From: Microcyclospora pomicola
Taxonomy: Eukaryota; Ascomycota; Dothideomycetes; Capnodiales
DNA: 64,000 nucleotides
Assembly: GCA_002786065.1 (NCBI GenBank)
Contig: NHNY01000016.1
Location: 372,001 to 436,000 of the forward strand
Direction: 5' to 3'
The position numbers and the translations under genes were made by a program. A model generated the notes under the pieces. It did no database searches. It had not been told where the DNA came from and saw only the letters and a program-made list of their open reading frames with translations. Shown piece after piece: positions 1-11,816 of the stretch (position 1 is the first letter of the stretch; every line of letters begins with the position of its first letter).

Positions 1-1
1 A

Positions 2-1597
2 CATGTAGTAGATGCGGCTGCTCCACAGCGAGTTCATGATGAAGTACAGCTCGACGAAGATGGCGCCGAAGGGCAGCACGCCGACGAGCAACATGCTGGG
101 GATCGTGCGCAGGTAGCCTTGTGCGGGCGGGATCTGGCGGGGGATCTGGTTGGTGCGGGTGGGTGGTTCGGGTTGTTCTTGTTTGTAGCCGAACCAGGAG
201 CCGGCCACGCTCAGGGGCGCGGAGATCACGAACCAGATCCCGACGAGGACGAGCATGGTGGTGAACGGTACAGCGCCCGAGGACTGGCGAGCCCAGACGA
301 AGAGGTTGAGCAGGAAGAAGGTGCCGAAAACGATGGCGGGCAGAATGGAGGGGGTGTAGACGAAGAGTTGCTTCCATTTGTTGCCTCCAAACGACTTGTA
401 GACACGCGCGGACGCGTAGCCGCCGACGAAGCCGAAGATGGTGTAAAGCAGGATCATGACTGTGGCGACGCTTCCACGGTTGGACGGGGAAAGGAAGCCG
501 ATGACCGCGAAGATGATGGTGAAGCCTGCCATCATGAAGAGTTGTGCACCATTACCCACAAGCACAGAAAGGGCGAGGGAGTGCTTCGGCGCCCGGAAGA
601 CATCTCCATGGACGAGCTTCCAGCCGGAGTCCTCCGCAATGCCGTCCTCTGCGTTGCTGCTTCCCAGATCGTCCAAACCGAGCTGATCCAGACGGTTGTA
701 TCTTGCAATGTCCTTTCGCAGCGTCCGCAACAAAATCGTGCTGATCATACCGGCCAGCACGATGAAAATGATGGCACTGTTGATGAGCGAGAACCAGTGG
801 ATCTTGGGATCGAAGACGTGTAGATATTTGTCCCATCTTGTCGCGAAGCTGGTCTTGCTCGGTCGCCAGTAGACGCTGTACGTCCAGGCGACTTTGGTAT
901 CCTTGGTCTCGTCCAGCACCATCGGTACATCCGAAGTCCCACACTGCGCCTTGCCATCACTGCCGACCGTAGATCCGCCCAGACTCGCGGGCTCCACCAA
1001 GATGCCGACCACGCGGTATTGCCCCAGGCGCACCTCGTGGTAATCGATGAAGATGTCGTAGTGGTTGTGCAGCAACTGCTTCTCCTCCGGATGGCTCCCC
1101 AACGCGAACCCAGGCTGGTAGAACGATGTGTCTGACCCGGGATCCCGATACTCCTGACCAGCGGGTAGTCCATCCACCAACCAGTTGACGTTGTAGTCCT
1201 GCATGATGCGGCGGTTCACGAACTTCGCATCCTTCTGCTCGAACGTGACTTCATCACAAACAGCCTTGCACGTCTCGTTCTGCGCCATCCGCAGCTCGTA
1301 CGGGCTGGTGTAGATCCGGTCGCCAAAGATGATGCTGCCCAGGCTCTCGCTGATGGCTTGGGCGCCTTCCTTGGGCGCGCAGAAGTGGAGCGCATTGTGG
1401 TAGTATTCGTAGCTGAAGACGGAGCGGACGTGTTCGTCGGCGTCGTTCTGGGACGGCGACAGGTGATTCACGTTCAAGGGGACGAAGTCGTTGGCTTTGT
1501 AGGTCGTCGGCGTTATTCCAGGGAGGTACCATGCGGCCGTGAACGAACTGGCGGAGAAGACCAACAGCGCCAGGCCCGAAGGCAGATTGAACAGCAT
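2..1597 (-). CDS. Transmembrane 9 superfamily (EMP70/TMN) protein, 3' end outside window
   Basis: The frame is open without a break from the ATG at 1597 to the left edge (532 codons), so the gene is cut at its C-terminus; family members run about 640-720 residues. The product opens with a signal peptide (MLFNLPSGLALLVFSASS) and a lumenal domain beginning WYLPGI, a hallmark of nonaspanins. The lumenal part holds FSYEYY, the paired-Cys stretch HFCAPKEG and NETCKAVC. After about residue 265 there is a chain of hydrophobic segments (for example INSAIIFIVLAGMIS), with the family motifs LVHGDVFRAP, FVGGYASARVYKSF and, at the edge, MNSLWSSRIYYM. These proteins sit in Golgi/endosome membranes and act in protein sorting, adhesion and metal homeostasis. 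No intron is visible in the part seen. Family assignment is firm; which paralogue (TMN1/2/3) is not decided. Confidence 0.93.
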   Translation of the reverse strand, partial: MLFNLPSGLALLVFSASSFTAAWYLPGITPTTYKANDFVPLNVNHLSPSQNDADEHVRSVFSYEYYHNALHFCAPKEGAQAISESLGSIIFGDRIYTSPYELRMAQNETCKAVCDEVTFEQKDAKFVNRRIMQDYNVNWLVDGLPAGQEYRDPGSDTSFYQPGFALGSHPEEKQLLHNHYDIFIDYHEVRLGQYRVVGILVEPASLGGSTVGSDGKAQCGTSDVPMVLDETKDTKVAWTYSVYWRPSKTSFATRWDKYLHVFDPKIHWFSLINSAIIFIVLAGMISTILLRTLRKDIARYNRLDQLGLDDLGSSNAEDGIAEDSGWKLVHGDVFRAPKHSLALSVLVGNGAQLFMMAGFTIIFAVIGFLSPSNRGSVATVMILLYTIFGFVGGYASARVYKSFGGNKWKQLFVYTPSILPAIVFGTFFLLNLFVWARQSSGAVPFTTMLVLVGIWFVISAPLSVAGSWFGYKQEQPEPPTRTNQIPRQIPPAQGYLRTIPSMLLVGVLPFGAIFVELYFIMNSLWSSRIYYM

Positions 1598-2091
1598 GGC
1601 GAACGTATCAATGGTAGCTGCTTGCTGTAGTACCACCTCGACGTGGAGTGTTGTGTGGTCGTCTTTCTGGACTATTTCCCAAAGCTGGCAACAAGTCCGG
1701 CACGACTACCGAGATGCCACGAGGCCGCGTTTTGTAGATCACTTCATGCAGGAGGATTATTGTGACATAAGGTACACACTTATACCTTATGCATGACATG
1801 TATTAAGGTAGCAGCTTTCAACTCTGTGAAAAGGCACTGTTCTCATGGTAAGTACGGGAATGATGGATCACGATGCTGGTTGATGGATATCTTATTGTTA
1901 AACATTGTTCGTACAGCTACATATAAGTTCTCTCGAGGTTCGTCGATATGATGACTCGCCTACAGTCTGTCGAAAGCATCGCAAACCCAAAGCATCATTA
2001 TTACTTCAGGAAACCCGCAGAATGATTCATGTCATCCTGACACAAACGCCTCGACATTGCTTCCGCAACATCAAGCCACACGCTTGATCGT
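1598..2091. other. Intergenic, TM9SF promoter and PEP4 3' side
   Basis: These 494 bases lie between the 5' end of the TM9 gene and the stop codon of PEP4. Short reading frames here carry no recognisable domain. It should hold the TM9 promoter and the PEP4 3' UTR; no clear box stands out. Confidence 0.5.
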
Positions 2092-3361
<1,270 letters not shown>

Positions 3362-5717
3362 GTTGGTGGATGTGTGATTGATGCGAAGATGCGGAGTAGA
3401 AGGACAGTGGAGGGGAGGTAGGTAGGAACAGCGGAGGAAGAGGACGAAGCAGTTGGTTGCTATGCTAGGCGCCAGAGAGAGTGACGGCACGCGCTAGGAC
3501 CACATGACCGCATCGAGGAGCTGTGTTCAGCCACGCCAAGAACATGTTGGACGGCCGATTACGTGGTGCTCACTGCTGCAGTACAGGTATTCACTCGACA
3601 TTGGTATTCAGGTCTGCCGGAAACATGATTCCATTATTGAATACAGTACATATCTTCTCTTATACCCCACGTCACTTGGTATGGATCTCACGACAAGCAC
3701 TTCTGGCAAAGATGGCTTCTCGATAAATCAATCCAAAGACGGCACTGCCGGTATCTGCAGGAACAGGACATCCATCGCTGTACCTGGTAGGACGATGAGG
3801 CGTACAGGCCTTCTATCTGATAGGCAGGAACCGTATGGGAGTCATTGAACCCCTCGTCGTGTCTACGGATCTTCTCCTTTGTCAATACGTCCATGACTTG
3901 TTGAAACTACCAATAAGGCGGAAGAGAACATCCTGTCAATTGCTCAGTTGTTCTGAAGACTGCTCGAGCTGAAGGCGTTGGGTCCATGAACCTGAATGGC
4001 GCACAGTCAGGACCGTTGCCAAAGAGCCCACAACATGCGTTGCGGTACTGCCATCTTGCCGCGATCTTCCGGACGAGACTCGGGTTGTTGCTCAATCCAA
4101 TGCCGTCGAGTAAGGTATAGACGATGCCAGAGCTGTACAGACGAAACCTTTGGTCGTCAATGTATCCATATCCGGGTCTGAATGGCAGAGTTTAGTCTGC
4201 AAGGCTGCCCATGTTGGAGCATTATCAAGCCACTCATCGTCCAATAATGCATCACCATGGCTGCTCATAGCTTGTGAAGGACTTCAACACGGTGCTGCTT
4301 CGCTGACACATGATGAAGGAGGACCTATCCATGACCCGTATCTTCTGCTCTGAAGTTATTACATGATGTGGCACAACTCATGTGTTCTGGATTGCCAACG
4401 GATAGGCATTGTTACACGTCAGTTGCTTGGCCATGCCGGCTGTACCGGAAAGCAGCTAGAATCCCGAAAGTTCCGGTCGTTGATGACTGGCAGTGCCCTG
4501 GTATCATCATCATACCTCCCGTTTCTAACCTCCTCTTCTCCTTCTCTACACTCTTCCCCAAGAATGACTTCATTACCGCGGCGTTGTCGTGCCATCTTTT
4601 GACCGGTCATCCGCGCATTGGATTCGCATTGATGAGGATGAAGAAACCCCACACTGTCTGAAGCCTGGTCGCGTGCCTGGTCGCGTGCTGTACCTTTAGC
4701 CCGCCCGTCTGGCTACGAACAATGTTCACAAAATGGCCATGTATCTCTCACAACGCAAGCACGACACAAGTTCCCCACGCCGAACCTGTTGTCGACCTCG
4801 ACTCAAGGAGAAAGAATCAAAGCAATGTCCATGGATTATGTGTGTACTATGGATCCAGGCACAGGAACGTGTTCACGCCGGAATCAGTGCATACACGACT
4901 TCATGCACCATTCGAGGCACCGCGGTGAGGACGGGCCGCTGAGCAGCTTGATGCATTGACTCTACATGTGATGATCTGACCAGCGACGTTTTGTACCAAC
5001 ATCGTCAGCATGCAATCCCAGCCGTCTCACAGAGCGCATCGCAAACACCGGCCCCAGGATTCATCCAGCTTCCGTCACCAAAAATCTACAGGACTCACGC
5101 AGGAGGACGCTCTATCACCATGCTTGATTGCATACTGTATCCATGCATACTATACTGTAGCATCATCACACGGACAAGAAAACACGACAGGTAAGCCGGC
5201 CGACCACCATGACTAAGCCATGCCGGAGCTCGACCAATCGGTGGTTCGCCGCAACAACTTCCACTTTGCTTGTCCATCATTCCGACCAAGCTCACACGCC
5301 TGCCAGTCGCAACGAACGAATGATGGGTGTGGCCGGAACTGAGCTCTCTGACACGGTGGGCTGAAAGCTTGCTGAACGGTCGATCAGCTGCTGATCATCG
5401 CTTGGATATAAGATGGCAACTGCACTGCCCGTTTCACCGTGTCGCCTGGACCGAAGCCATCGGCCACCAATAGAAAGCCCACGTTTCGAGCTTCGTGTCG
5501 GCCATTACTGGACCTCGATCAACATGCAGCCATCCCTATCTTGCAAGCTCTCACCCACCAGGTTGGAACATCTTGTGACAGCTGTTGTAGCGCCTTCTCG
5601 CAGCGTAGGTGGATTTCACATCTCGATTCTTCATCTTCTTCCTGCTCATTCCATTGCAAACCTATCCTTTCTATTCGTCTGCATCGCCGCGAATTTCTAC
5701 TGCTTGAGTGCTCCGTC
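3362..5717. other. Long intergenic region, divergent promoters of PEP4 and the GT2 gene
   Basis: About 2.36 kb between two divergent starts. No reading frame shows a domain or convincing splice structure. Visible items are a pyrimidine-rich PEP4 leader just above 3361, a perfect 12-bp tandem repeat at 4663-4686 (GCCTGGTCGCGT twice), a TATA-like GATATAAGA near 5405 and a CT-rich stretch (about 5625-5660) before the GT2 start. No transposon ends seen. Confidence 0.5.
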
Positions 5718-7728
5718 ATGAGCGCGACATACCAATGGGCGATGCGCTGCATCCCCGCCCTCTCGTGTCTGGTCGTGTTCTACCTCCTCGTGCTTTCCTT
5801 CCTGGTCTCACCGTATGGAAAGGGAGAGAAAGGAAGCCACAATGGCAGCGCCACCATGCAACAGCTCATTCTCAGCGTGTACATCGTCTTCCTTCACATC
5901 CAGTCAATCGCATTTCCTGCGCGCGTGTGCTACGCCATCGGACATGTGACGAAAAAGATCAAAGAGAAAGCAAAGTTCGCGGACAAGCCAGAGAACTACA
6001 GCATCCAGACGATCAAGACTGATGCGGGCGAGGTCGAATTTCCCGCTCCGCTCTTTGTCATTATCCTGCCAGCTTACAAAGAAGAGATGGAGACGCTCGA
6101 GGAGACTCTGCGTGTGTTGGGATCACATCCACAGGCTCGTCTTTGCTATCATGTGCGTGATCCCCTGTGGATGCCAGCCTGAGGGGATTGAACGGCTGCA
6201 GCATCGATGGCAAGACTCGAAGAGTTCACACGGTCCACAATGCTGACAGGTCATAGGTCTACTTGGCCATGGAGGAGAAGGAAGACAAGGCAGCGTTGAA
6301 AGCCGCGGAACTGGTCTCCAGCTTCAGTAATCTGTTTTACCGCATGAGCTTCACATTGCACCCCTGCGGCATTCCAGGTGAAGCTCAGGGCAAGAGCAGT
6401 AATGAGAGCTGGGCCGCGAAGCAAGCTTCGAAAGAATATCCAGAAGAGGTGAAACCCAATATCATCATGACCGTCATGGATGGTGAGTTTTATAGCCGTT
6501 CGAACCTCGAACTGCCCAGTCTAATGAATCGTCCAGCCGACACCCACATTCCCACTCGCTACTTTGCACAAATCGCTCAAAGCCTCATGGATCACCCGGA
6601 CACCAATGCCACGTCTTTTTACGTCCCTCCCCTCGTCTTCGACCGCAACCTCCACCACGTACCTCTTTTTGTGCGGACCGCAGACTTGATGTGGGCGGGA
6701 GCTGGGATTTCCAGCTTGTACCCCGGCTCCAATGTGATCATACCTACTTCCGTCTATTCTCTTCCAATGACTCTTGTCGAGCATGTCGGTGGTTGGGATA
6801 CAGGGCCCGATGCGATTGGTGAAGACATGCACATGTACTTGAAGTGTTTTTTTGCCCTCTCTGGCAATCTTCAAGTTCGGGTCATCCACGCAGCAGTCAG
6901 CCAATGCGATGTGAGCAGTGACTTGAAAGGATTGTCTGGGTATTTTGACGGGCTAAACGCCCGCTACAAGCAAGCTCTACGACACATGTGGGGCTCTCTC
7001 GATACTGGATACACCGTCAAACAGACGATTGAGATGATCGATAGACACCGCAAGGCGGGCGGTGTTCGTGCTGAGCTACCACTCAGTGCCCCCAAGTATG
7101 TTTGTCCTGTCACGTTCCTGATGTATCACAATCACTAACAAATTCTAGCTCCAACTGGACAGCATTCTACACCAGCACAGGCCTCGACAAATCGTTGTGC
7201 CCTGAACTCCCTGATCGAACAGCGATCCCTCCTAAGCCGATCAACAGATCCAATCTCATTACAATCTACCAGCGCATCTTCGAAGCTCACTTCCTGCCAA
7301 CCCACCTCTGCGTCATTCTAACCATCGCAGGTATTTATGGGCTCTTGACTCCGAAATTCCTCGTCCCTCGCGCACTCCAATTCGCGCTGGACATCTCCGG
7401 GTGGTGCCGATTCGTCGGCTTCACCTTGATGCTCGTCTTCTTCTACCGCTACAACAAGTACCACAAGTTCTGCGTCGAGCTCCGCAAGGAAGAGATGGGG
7501 CGCGCCGGTCTGCTCGAGGACATGATCGCCAACGATGGCTTCAGCAGCGGCGTCTTCCAGGTGGTCGGGTTGTTGGAGACGGCCATCTTCCCCATCGGCG
7601 GCTTCATCTTCGGCGCCATCCCCGCGCTGCAGGCGGTGCTCAGCCATCTCTTCACCGATCGCCTCACGTACGTTGTGAGCCTGAAGCCGCAACTGGCCAT
7701 CAAGAGATGGCAGACGATCGACCCGTAA
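5718..7728 (+). CDS. Membrane-bound family 2 glycosyltransferase (GT2-like)
   Basis: Four exons, 5718-6152, 6257-6482, 6537-7095 and 7149-7728, give 599 residues. The N-terminus has two hydrophobic segments (LSCLVVFYLLVLSFLVSP and LILSVYIVFLHIQSIAF); the C-terminal 200 residues hold further membrane helices. The soluble part reads FVIILPAYKEE (nucleotide-sugar binding), LHPCGIPGEAQGKSSNESWAA, the DAD metal motif at D220-A-D222 (VMDADTH), the acceptor-side GEDMHMYLKCF and a QALRHMW segment in the place of QxxRW. This order fits a processive or membrane GT2 of the cellulose-synthase/chitin-synthase fold, and the family is widespread but uncharacterised in filamentous fungi. It should transfer sugar from a nucleotide donor at the cell surface or Golgi; donor and product unknown. 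The frame stays open upstream to 5439 but the first good ATG is 5718. Intron 2 (54 nt) is stop-free and in frame. Confidence 0.88.
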
Positions 7729-8643
7729 GCCCACACCCTTCATTCAGATCTTCCGGAGTCTTTGGGGCAGATTTCCTTGATGCGGAGGCCTCGTTCCGCG
7801 CGATAAGTGATGAGGGCGTTTCTGCTTCTTCCCCTGCTTCTTGTCTATCGAGATTTGCAGCGGTGTTTGCAGTCATGCTTGCTCCACCGCCAACCCACCC
7901 ATTCTACCTACTCTTGCATTCCTCGCAGCGCAGCAAGCGACCTTCTTGAACTTCAAGCTAATTGTTGGCTTCTCCCGTTCCACCGCAAAAGACCCTCGCA
8001 ACCTCACGCACCACCCCCACCACCACCACCGCCGCCACCACCGTCATCACTCCTCAAATCGAGATCCGCAGCCTCGCGCAAGCAGCTCTTCTTCACACAC
8101 CTCGATCACCTCGCGGCGTCGTGGCGCTGGACGAGGCGGGTCGTCGAGCGGAATGATTGATGCACTTCACGAGCTGGGGTGTTGCAGGAGTGGGGTGCTA
8201 TTTCAACACTGAGGCGTATCGGGACTATCGCCGCGACGGGAAAGCTTTGATAGAATTGTGGTGTTGGGATTCTGATGACGATGACTTAGAGTGGTCGGCG
8301 TTGGAATGAGCAGAAGAATTACGACTGGACCACGTCAGGTGTTGGATGATGGAAAATGGGGATTGGAGGAAGTCTACCGTGTGAGGTTGTGTATAGATGG
8401 GGAGGTAGATTTTAATGTCTATTATAGAATTTTCACGAGAAGACATATCGAATCGTGTCATAATCTAAATGGCGTGGTGACGACTTCAGTTCTTGGGACA
8501 CTTCTTTGCTAAGTTGAGACTCGACTGTGTCGTTATCGTCTCTCATTGCTGGAACACGCTCACTCGTTCATCACTTTGATTAACGCGCCGCTGCGTTAGC
8601 ACTCACTCTCTGAGTCTTCGCTCACTCCGAAGATCTGGTGGAA
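7729..8643. other. Intergenic between convergent GT2 and Kelch genes; CAC-rich microsatellite
   Basis: These 915 bases should hold the two 3' UTRs. A degenerate (CAC/CCG)n run lies at about 8009-8042. Reading frames across it are low-complexity (His/Pro/Thr runs) and not believed. An AT-rich stretch at 8400-8470 would suit poly(A) signals. Confidence 0.5.
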
Positions 8644-9766
8644 TCACAGTGACAAGATCCAAGCATCGTCCAACCGATTATTCGATTCACCCAACCCACC
8701 CGCGACAACCACGACGTCACGCCCGTCTACACGAGCAACATCAGCATCGAACCAACCACGTGCCTGCGGCGTCTCCCCTTCCGCCTGCAGGCGCGTCCAC
8801 GTCCCCGTCGTCGGCGCGAACGCCCACGCATCCATCAGCATCTTGCCGGCGCCCAGATGGCCGAGCGAGCTAGGATCGCTCTCGCCGAACAGCGTGACGA
8901 GCTGCAGATCTCCCAATTGCGTACGGACTGCAAGTAATGCCGCGACGCTGCGGGGACCGGGACCGGTGATACCGTCGGCGGCGAAGCTCATGCTCGACCA
9001 GGAGTTCGTCGAAATGTTGTAGACGTCGAGGCTTCCGCCGACTTCCTGCGTGCCGTCGAAGCCGTTCATGCGGTAGACTTTGCCGGCGGCGAAGGCAATC
9101 GAGGCGCCACCGCGTGCTGGGCCAGGCGCGGGGGCCAGTCGTTCCCATGTAGCGGTGGAGACGTTGAAGCGCCAGAAGTCGGACAGACGGCCGGACGCCG
9201 GGCAGCCCGCATGGAGGTAGATGGCGTCGTGGCCGTCATTGGTCAGGCAGTGGTAGCTGCGCGCTTCGGGGAACGTGGAGGTCGATGGCTGGAGGGATGT
9301 CCATGTACTGGCGGAGTGATCGAAGGACCACATTGCCCCCTGCTCGTCGATGGCGGACATCACTTCGCCGCCGCGGCCGGAGAACATGTACAGCTTGCCA
9401 TTCAGGGAGGTTAGGGCTGCTCCGACTCGGGGAGAGGGCGAGGTCGTGGTAGCTGCAATGGTGGAGATAGTCGATTCTCCTGGGAAAGCTGAGGATTAGT
9501 GACTGTCGACCCTGTGGTAGATCTTTCGAGTCTCTGCAAATCGACCGCGCAAGGGATTGATATTGTACCAAGGAGATTCCGTCTCGTCGCGAACAGTCGA
9601 ACTCACCTTTCTTGCCTAATCCAAGACAATGCACATCGTTATCACGAGGCTTGCGCGGCTCTAGTTCGCCGCCTACGATGTATAGTTCTGACCCGACGAC
9701 ACCTACACAGTGTGAAGATCGCTGCAGCTGGTCGCCGGTCGAGATCTTGGTCCAAGTAGCTAACAT
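8644..9766 (-). CDS. Kelch-repeat beta-propeller protein
   Basis: Two exons, 9766-9607 and 9479-8644, flank a 127-nt intron (GTGAGT...CCCAG, phase 1) and give 331 residues. Kelch blades are visible as repeated hydrophobic-GG and W motifs: VVGSELYIVGGELE, LNGKLYMFSGRGG, DAIYLHAGCPASGRLSDFWRF, KVYRMNGFDGTQEVGGSLDVYN, TLFGESDPSSLGHLG and VVVVAGGLGESNNRLDDAWILSL. Each blade ends in a W-x-x-L/M segment (TWTSLQ, TWERLAP, SWSSMSF, TWTRLQ). Domain architecture is a lone propeller of five to six blades with no BTB or F-box, like the plant nitrile-specifier/fungal Kelch proteins; a scaffold or small enzyme role is possible. The frame continues upstream of 9766 but without an ATG, so MLATWTKIS is taken as the start. 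Confidence 0.88.
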
Positions 9767-10447
9767 GGTGTGAGTACAGGACAGCTCGGTGTGAAACTCA
9801 GTACTGTGAAGAGGTGACTTTAAATGTGCTGTGGTCTGATGCAACCGGAATGTCACTGCCTGCTACAGCTTGGCGAGATCTTGAACCTTCTTTGAAGTAC
9901 GCTGAGCTAGGCAAGGTCTTGGATGCTTTCGACCGAGTTCGTTCGGTCTTCTTGGAGACCGGTTGTCTTGATAGCTCCCCAGTGCTGTATCATCACTGAA
10001 GTCAGCCCAGCCCTTGTAATCATGGCCCCCCATTATGAAGCTCTGCTGAGGTCTGGCATGGGAGTGGGGTACTTCGAGCTGCTTGGGGTGTGTTGCGTCT
10101 TCAACTTGACTCCGATCATGGTAGCGTACCTCATATACCTTCTACTTGACAGCTCGTGACTTCGTCTTGGTCACTGTGACATGAAACATGGACTGCTGCT
10201 TCTGAAGACAAGATGACTGCATACATATCTCGTCGACACAACACCATCCCTCCCATCCCATCACGTGACCGTCCGCCATCAAGGTGAATCACAGCACCCA
10301 GCACTTCACTTCACTTCACAGCTCATCCGCCCTGCCCTCCTCTCCCTTGCCGCCAAACCACGCGTTGAAAGTCCCCATCACGTTGAACATCGGCCCTTTG
10401 CAACGGAATCAGCCCCAGCTCGCGGACTGCATCGATCAGGATGCTTC
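9767..10447. other. Intergenic, Kelch gene 5' side
   Basis: 680 bases between the Kelch start and the stop of the 55-residue gene. No domain-bearing frame and no repeat seen; expected to hold the Kelch promoter. Confidence 0.5.
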
Positions 10448-10709
10448 TCAAGGAGCCGGACCCATGGGCGGATACTGCTTGCCCTCCTTCTCGACCTTGG
10501 GCGTGCAGGCGCAACGGTCGGCCTCGGCGATCGGGTCCATGACCGTCGGGACGTGCATGCCGCAGCCAAACCACTGGAGATGGGGGTTGTGTGAGCATGC
10601 AGGTTGGAGAGCGGGTGGCGAGTTCTGCCAGCATGCGGGGTGGTGGTGGGGTAGGGGAGATGCTTACGGTGGCTTTGTTGCAGGTGCTGCAGGATGTTTT
10701 CTTGCACAT
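10448..10709 (-). CDS. Small Cys-rich conserved fungal protein (55 aa)
   Basis: Two short exons, 10709-10668 (42 nt) and 10573-10448 (126 nt), are joined across a 94-nt intron (GTAAGC...CTCCAG, phase 0). The product begins MCKKTSCSTCNKAT, continues WFGCGMHVPTVMD and ends KVEKEGKQYPPMGPAP. Cysteines at 2, 7, 10, 18, 35 and 37 plus His21 give a CxxC...CxxH...CxC arrangement that could hold one or two zinc ions. I recognise the overall pattern (MCKKTxCxTCxKxTWxGCGxHVPxVMD...CxCxPKVEKEGKxYPP) as a small protein of unknown function seen in many ascomycetes and basidiomycetes; that is recall, not a search. No signal peptide. The spliced frame restores the tryptophan typical of this family directly at the junction, which supports the model. 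It is too short for usual gene finders. Confidence 0.85.
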
Positions 10710-11816
10710 GGTGGCAGATATGGGCTTCTGGTGAAGGGGAGTTGTGGTGGATGTAAGTATTGATGTCTGTGATGTTACGATAGTTGGTGGCGGAGGTGGA
10801 TTGATATGTGGTGGGGGCAGAACCGTAGAGCCCGGACGCGGAATTCGGGCTTTGGTCGCTTGAAGTCCACAGGGCCTAATCCCCGGGGGGTCATCTACAG
10901 AAGCCCGAGCGAGATGGCATTATCAACATGTCGAAGCACTGTTGTCTAGAGATACACACGGGCATCCAACTTGGTCAAAAATCTCCTTGTTCCATATTCC
11001 TCGAAGAACTGCTGGGGGAAAAGTGCTTATGTATGCCAAGCTATACACGTCGGAGAGTGACCCTCGTGGCAAGACACAGTTGTTCGCCGTCGTGGTCTGC
11101 TCCCCAATAGGACGGGCACTCAGTACACAGCATGGCCAAGCACAATCCTGATCAAACTGTTGTTGTACGAGATAAGCGAAGGCGAGAATAGTTGTGGTCA
11201 CGGAGTGAAGGGAGCCACTCCTGTAGGTACCATTGTGTGATATACAACATGACTGTAGGAAAAGCACAACCCAGGAAAGAATGAGGTCCATCGGCTGTTC
11301 TGCTATGCAGTCGAGGAGTTGTGCTGCAAGCCGGGCACCATGTTCGACTTTGAGGAGCACCAAGCAACCACGTTGGTAAGCTGCGAAGACAGCTGGACAA
11401 CTTGTGACCTACTGGCGGAGTGACGGTCAAGAGGAGAGAGCAAGATGCTCATGGCGCGTGTGGCGGACGTGAGCGATTCGGCGGCGATACAGCCCAGCAC
11501 ATTCCCTTGAGTTGATAATGAACGAATTGGGTAAACCATAGCGTTCACATAATGGAATGTCAAGCTACCACTTCATTACATGTACATGAATCGAAACGAT
11601 CTGGCATTTGCATAACTACCAAACTCTCAGCCTCATGGTACCAGCAACGTTACTCGTCTCTCGCAGATCAGCAACAGATCCCACAGATCTTCCATGAAAG
11701 CAACACCCACTGAAACAACACGCACGCAATCATCACCCATGAAAGCAACACCACCTCTCAGTGTGGTAGGCCAGCAAATGACCCTGACTCACATCCTCCA
11801 GCGACAGTCATTGACT
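10710..11816. other. Intergenic, no gene seen
   Basis: 1.1 kb between the small Cys-rich gene and the stop of the recombinase-like gene. The frames present (up to 146 codons on the minus strand) have no recognisable domain and no splice partners. A 14-bp direct repeat (ATGAAAGCAACACC) occurs at about 11693 and 11741. Confidence 0.5.

Noticed and set aside
119-823. 234-codon plus-strand frame at left edge
   Set aside because: Lies opposite the open TM9SF reading frame, which has clear family motifs.
3504-4661. Several 60-114 codon frames between PEP4 and the GT2 gene
   Set aside because: Overlapping on both strands with random-looking composition and no splice continuity.
5439-5717. N-terminal extension of the GT2 gene
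   Set aside because: No ATG in frame and the extra sequence is Cys/Ser/His-rich without family likeness; likely leader.
7807-8212. His/Pro/Thr-rich frames over the CAC repeat
   Set aside because: Produced by the microsatellite; no conserved sequence around it.
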